This document shows, one piece after another, positions 42,141 to 43,614 of a stretch of DNA of 43,614 nt. The stretch lies in assembly GCA_035517695.1 (NCBI GenBank), contig DATIYI010000203.1:1-43614 (forward strand), given 5' to 3'. Below the pieces are notes generated by a model. That model worked only from the letters and a program-made list of their open reading frames with translations. It had not been told where the DNA came from and searched no databases. The translations under genes were made by a program, and so were the position numbers. Source of the DNA: DATFVJ01 sp035517695 (GTDB taxonomy: Bacteria > Actinomycetota > Actinomycetes > Streptosporangiales > Streptosporangiaceae). Each line of letters begins with the position of its first letter. Within the stretch, counting starts at the first letter, position 1.

Positions 42141-42999
42141 ATGGTTTCGGAAGATCACGCGACGAGTCCCGCAGAGTTCGGCGCCGTGGACGTCTCCGCC
42201 GATCCGGGCGGCCTGATCCGGTTTCTGGACGCGGCCAACGCCATTGCCGGGCTGAGGGCGGCCAAGTCAGCTCTGATGGAGCAGCTTGTGCTGGGGCGGG
42301 CACGCGCCGCCTTGGATGTCGGGTGCGGCGTCGGCGGGGATGTGGCCGAGATGGCGCGCCTCATGCCGGACGGCACTCACGTGTCGGGGCTGGACACCAG
42401 CGAGACGATGATCGCCGAGGCGCGGCGGCGCGCTGCCAGCCTTGGAACGCGATTTCCTTGCGGATCGGCGATGCCGCTGACTTGCCCTACGGCGACCGGG
42501 GATTTGACGCCTGCCGGGCAGCCACCCTCTTGCAGCATGTCCCGGACCCGGCGCGCGTTGTCCGCGAGACGGCTCGCGTGACCCGGCCTGGCGGTCGGCG
42601 GGGGTGCTGGAATTCGACCAGGAAACGTTATTTCTCGACCACCCGGAGCCCGAAACGACCCGGATCATCCTGGATGCGTTCGCCAGCGCTATGGCCGAGG
42701 GCCACATCGGGCGGCAATTGCCGCGCCTGTTCCGGGCCGCAGGGTTGACCGATGTGTCGGTCATGCCGCGGGTGATCCTCGGCCCCGCACAGTTTCTGCG
42801 GACTCTCCTTCACGATCATGTGGCGCGTATGCAAGATCAGGGTGTGCTGACCGGTCAGCACACCACCCAGTGGTGGGCAGAACTCGAGACGCGGGCAGCA
42901 GCGGGAGATTTCGTCGGCGGCGTGATCGTTTTCATCGTGGCCGGGCGTCATCGAGACCGCCGCCTTCGCCGCACGCATCCGCGCCCTTGCCGACCATGA
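42141..42999 (+). pseudogene. Class I SAM methyltransferase, two frameshifts
   Basis: ATG with strong CGGAGGAG. Frame 1 gives FLDAANAIAGLRAAKSALME and LDVGCGVGGDVAEMARLMPD (SAM motif I), GLDTSETMIAEARRRAASLG; after losing one base near 42445 frame 2 continues NAISLRIGDAADLPYGDRGF, LLQHVPDPARVVRETARVTR; after another lost base near 42602 (in a G run) frame 3 gives VLEFDQETLFLDHPEPETTR to FIVAGR. The composite is a normal UbiE-like Methyltransf_11 protein of about 275 residues. Its last codons run into an SDR fragment. Substrate unknown. Confidence 0.8.
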
Positions 43000-43176
43000 G
43001 GGCCCGACCTAGACACCGCGCGCCGGAACTTCATATCCAGCTTCAACATTCCGCTCGGACGGCCCGGCACCACGGATGACGTCGCAGCACTCGTCAGCTT
43101 CCTCGTCTCCCCCTCCGCCAGCTACCTCACCGGCACAAACAACGTTATCGACGGAGGACTGCTGCCCACCATCTGA
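42941..43176 (+). pseudogene. C-terminal fragment of a short-chain dehydrogenase, one frameshift
   Basis: PGVIETAAFAARIRALADHE then, one frame over, LDTARRNFISSF, NIPLGRPGTTDDVAALVSFL, VSPSASYLTGTNNVIDGGLL, ending TI. This is the last third of a classical SDR (xxIPLGRxGxPxDVAxxVxFLxSxxAxYxTGxxxxVDGG). One base appears missing at 43009 (ACC-CTA). The catalytic Tyr-X3-Lys and Rossmann parts are absent. It is fused directly to the end of the methyltransferase. Confidence 0.75.
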
Positions 43177-43614
43177 CCTTGGTTCTCAGACCTGCCGACA
43201 CGGGTCGATGACACGACGATTACCACGGTCATCCGCGGGGCCAAACACCGGGAGCAGCACTGGATGGTCGGTGCTGCCGGGCGGGACACTGACTGAGGCT
43301 GTCCTGGCTCACTGCCACGCGAACTCTTCGCTCGGGCGACCGGCAGCCCTGCGACTGACCCATGACCAGAACCAGCGTGGCGCAGAATGCTTCGTTATGC
43401 ACGGCCATAACCGCCGGGAGCTCACGCTCGCCATCCGCCCAGATCGGCGGGAATTTGTGCTCAATCGTGTGCAACAGAGAAGACAACAGATTCTGCGATC
43501 GTTTGGCGCTGAGTGGCGCGGTCAGCGACGCCGGGCGCGCAGGACTACACCGGCGATGTGCGGGCTATCCGGCGGCGGGTCGATCCGCGGTTCGACCGCG
43601 GGCAACTCGATCAT
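43177..43614. other. Window end, no gene assigned
   Basis: Open frames exist on both strands: minus 43229-43486 (85 residues, HTIEHKFPPIWADGERELPA near its start) and plus from about 43205 (TTITTVIRGAKHREQHWMVG). Neither has a ribosome site or a family I recognise. Given the decayed surroundings they may be remnants. Confidence 0.4.

Overview
The window is chromosomal DNA of a high-GC actinobacterium. Evidence: strong G/C bias at third codon positions, many GTG starts, mycothiol synthesis (mshA), Lsr2, CarD, SenX3/RegX3, ClpC with a UVR domain, and a c-di-AMP riboswitch ahead of an NlpC/P60 hydrolase. Gene order resembles mycobacteria (coaX-lysS-lsr2-clpC-mutY-disA-radA; HTH regulator-HbhA-like-DUF2516; mshA/ybjN/gpm/senX3/regX3) and streptomycetes (senX3/regX3 type two-component genes close to carD-ispF). 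I cannot name a genus; a soil lineage near Streptosporangiales/Frankiales is a guess.

Layout. 1-3.5 kb: NAD (nadC), CoA (coaX) and lysyl-tRNA (lysS) genes. 3.8-6 kb: a secreted NlpC/P60 peptidoglycan hydrolase behind a ydaO-type c-di-AMP riboswitch, then an ArgA-like acetyltransferase. 6-8.7 kb: mostly noncoding with tandem repeats, a small membrane protein and lsr2. 8.7-17.6 kb: clpC, mutY, a membrane-anchored Cys-containing protein, disA (frameshifted as written), radA, a sugar-phosphate isomerase-like gene and a TetR regulator. 17.7-24.4 kb: dtd, a BKACE enzyme, asparaginase, an HTH regulator with a striking operator ahead of an HbhA-like helical protein, DUF2516, alanyl-tRNA editing protein, a TetR regulator facing the stump of an MMPL exporter, and a macrodomain. 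24.4-33.2 kb: ybjN-like, mshA, gpmA, senX3-regX3, LpqE-like lipoprotein, UbiA prenyltransferase, a membrane thioredoxin-like protein, carD, ispF (ispD absent). 33.2-36.6 kb: DUF2637 membrane protein with a huge repetitive tail, and hmgA. From 36.6 kb on the region is accessory and decayed: transposase fragments, broken HxlR, SRPBCC-like, methyltransferase and SDR genes and a LuxR stump, around an intact GT39-type membrane protein and a 3-hydroxyacyl-CoA dehydrogenase.

Themes. (1) c-di-AMP: the synthase gene disA, its neighbour radA and a c-di-AMP riboswitch controlling a wall hydrolase lie within 10 kb, yet disA carries two apparent -1 frameshifts, one inside the RHR motif. (2) Leaderless transcription: about ten genes have a TANNNT box 5-9 nt before the start codon and no Shine-Dalgarno. 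(3) At least six apparent one-base losses, mostly in short homopolymers, break disA and several accessory genes; either real decay or systematic sequence error. No rRNA, tRNA or CRISPR array was seen.
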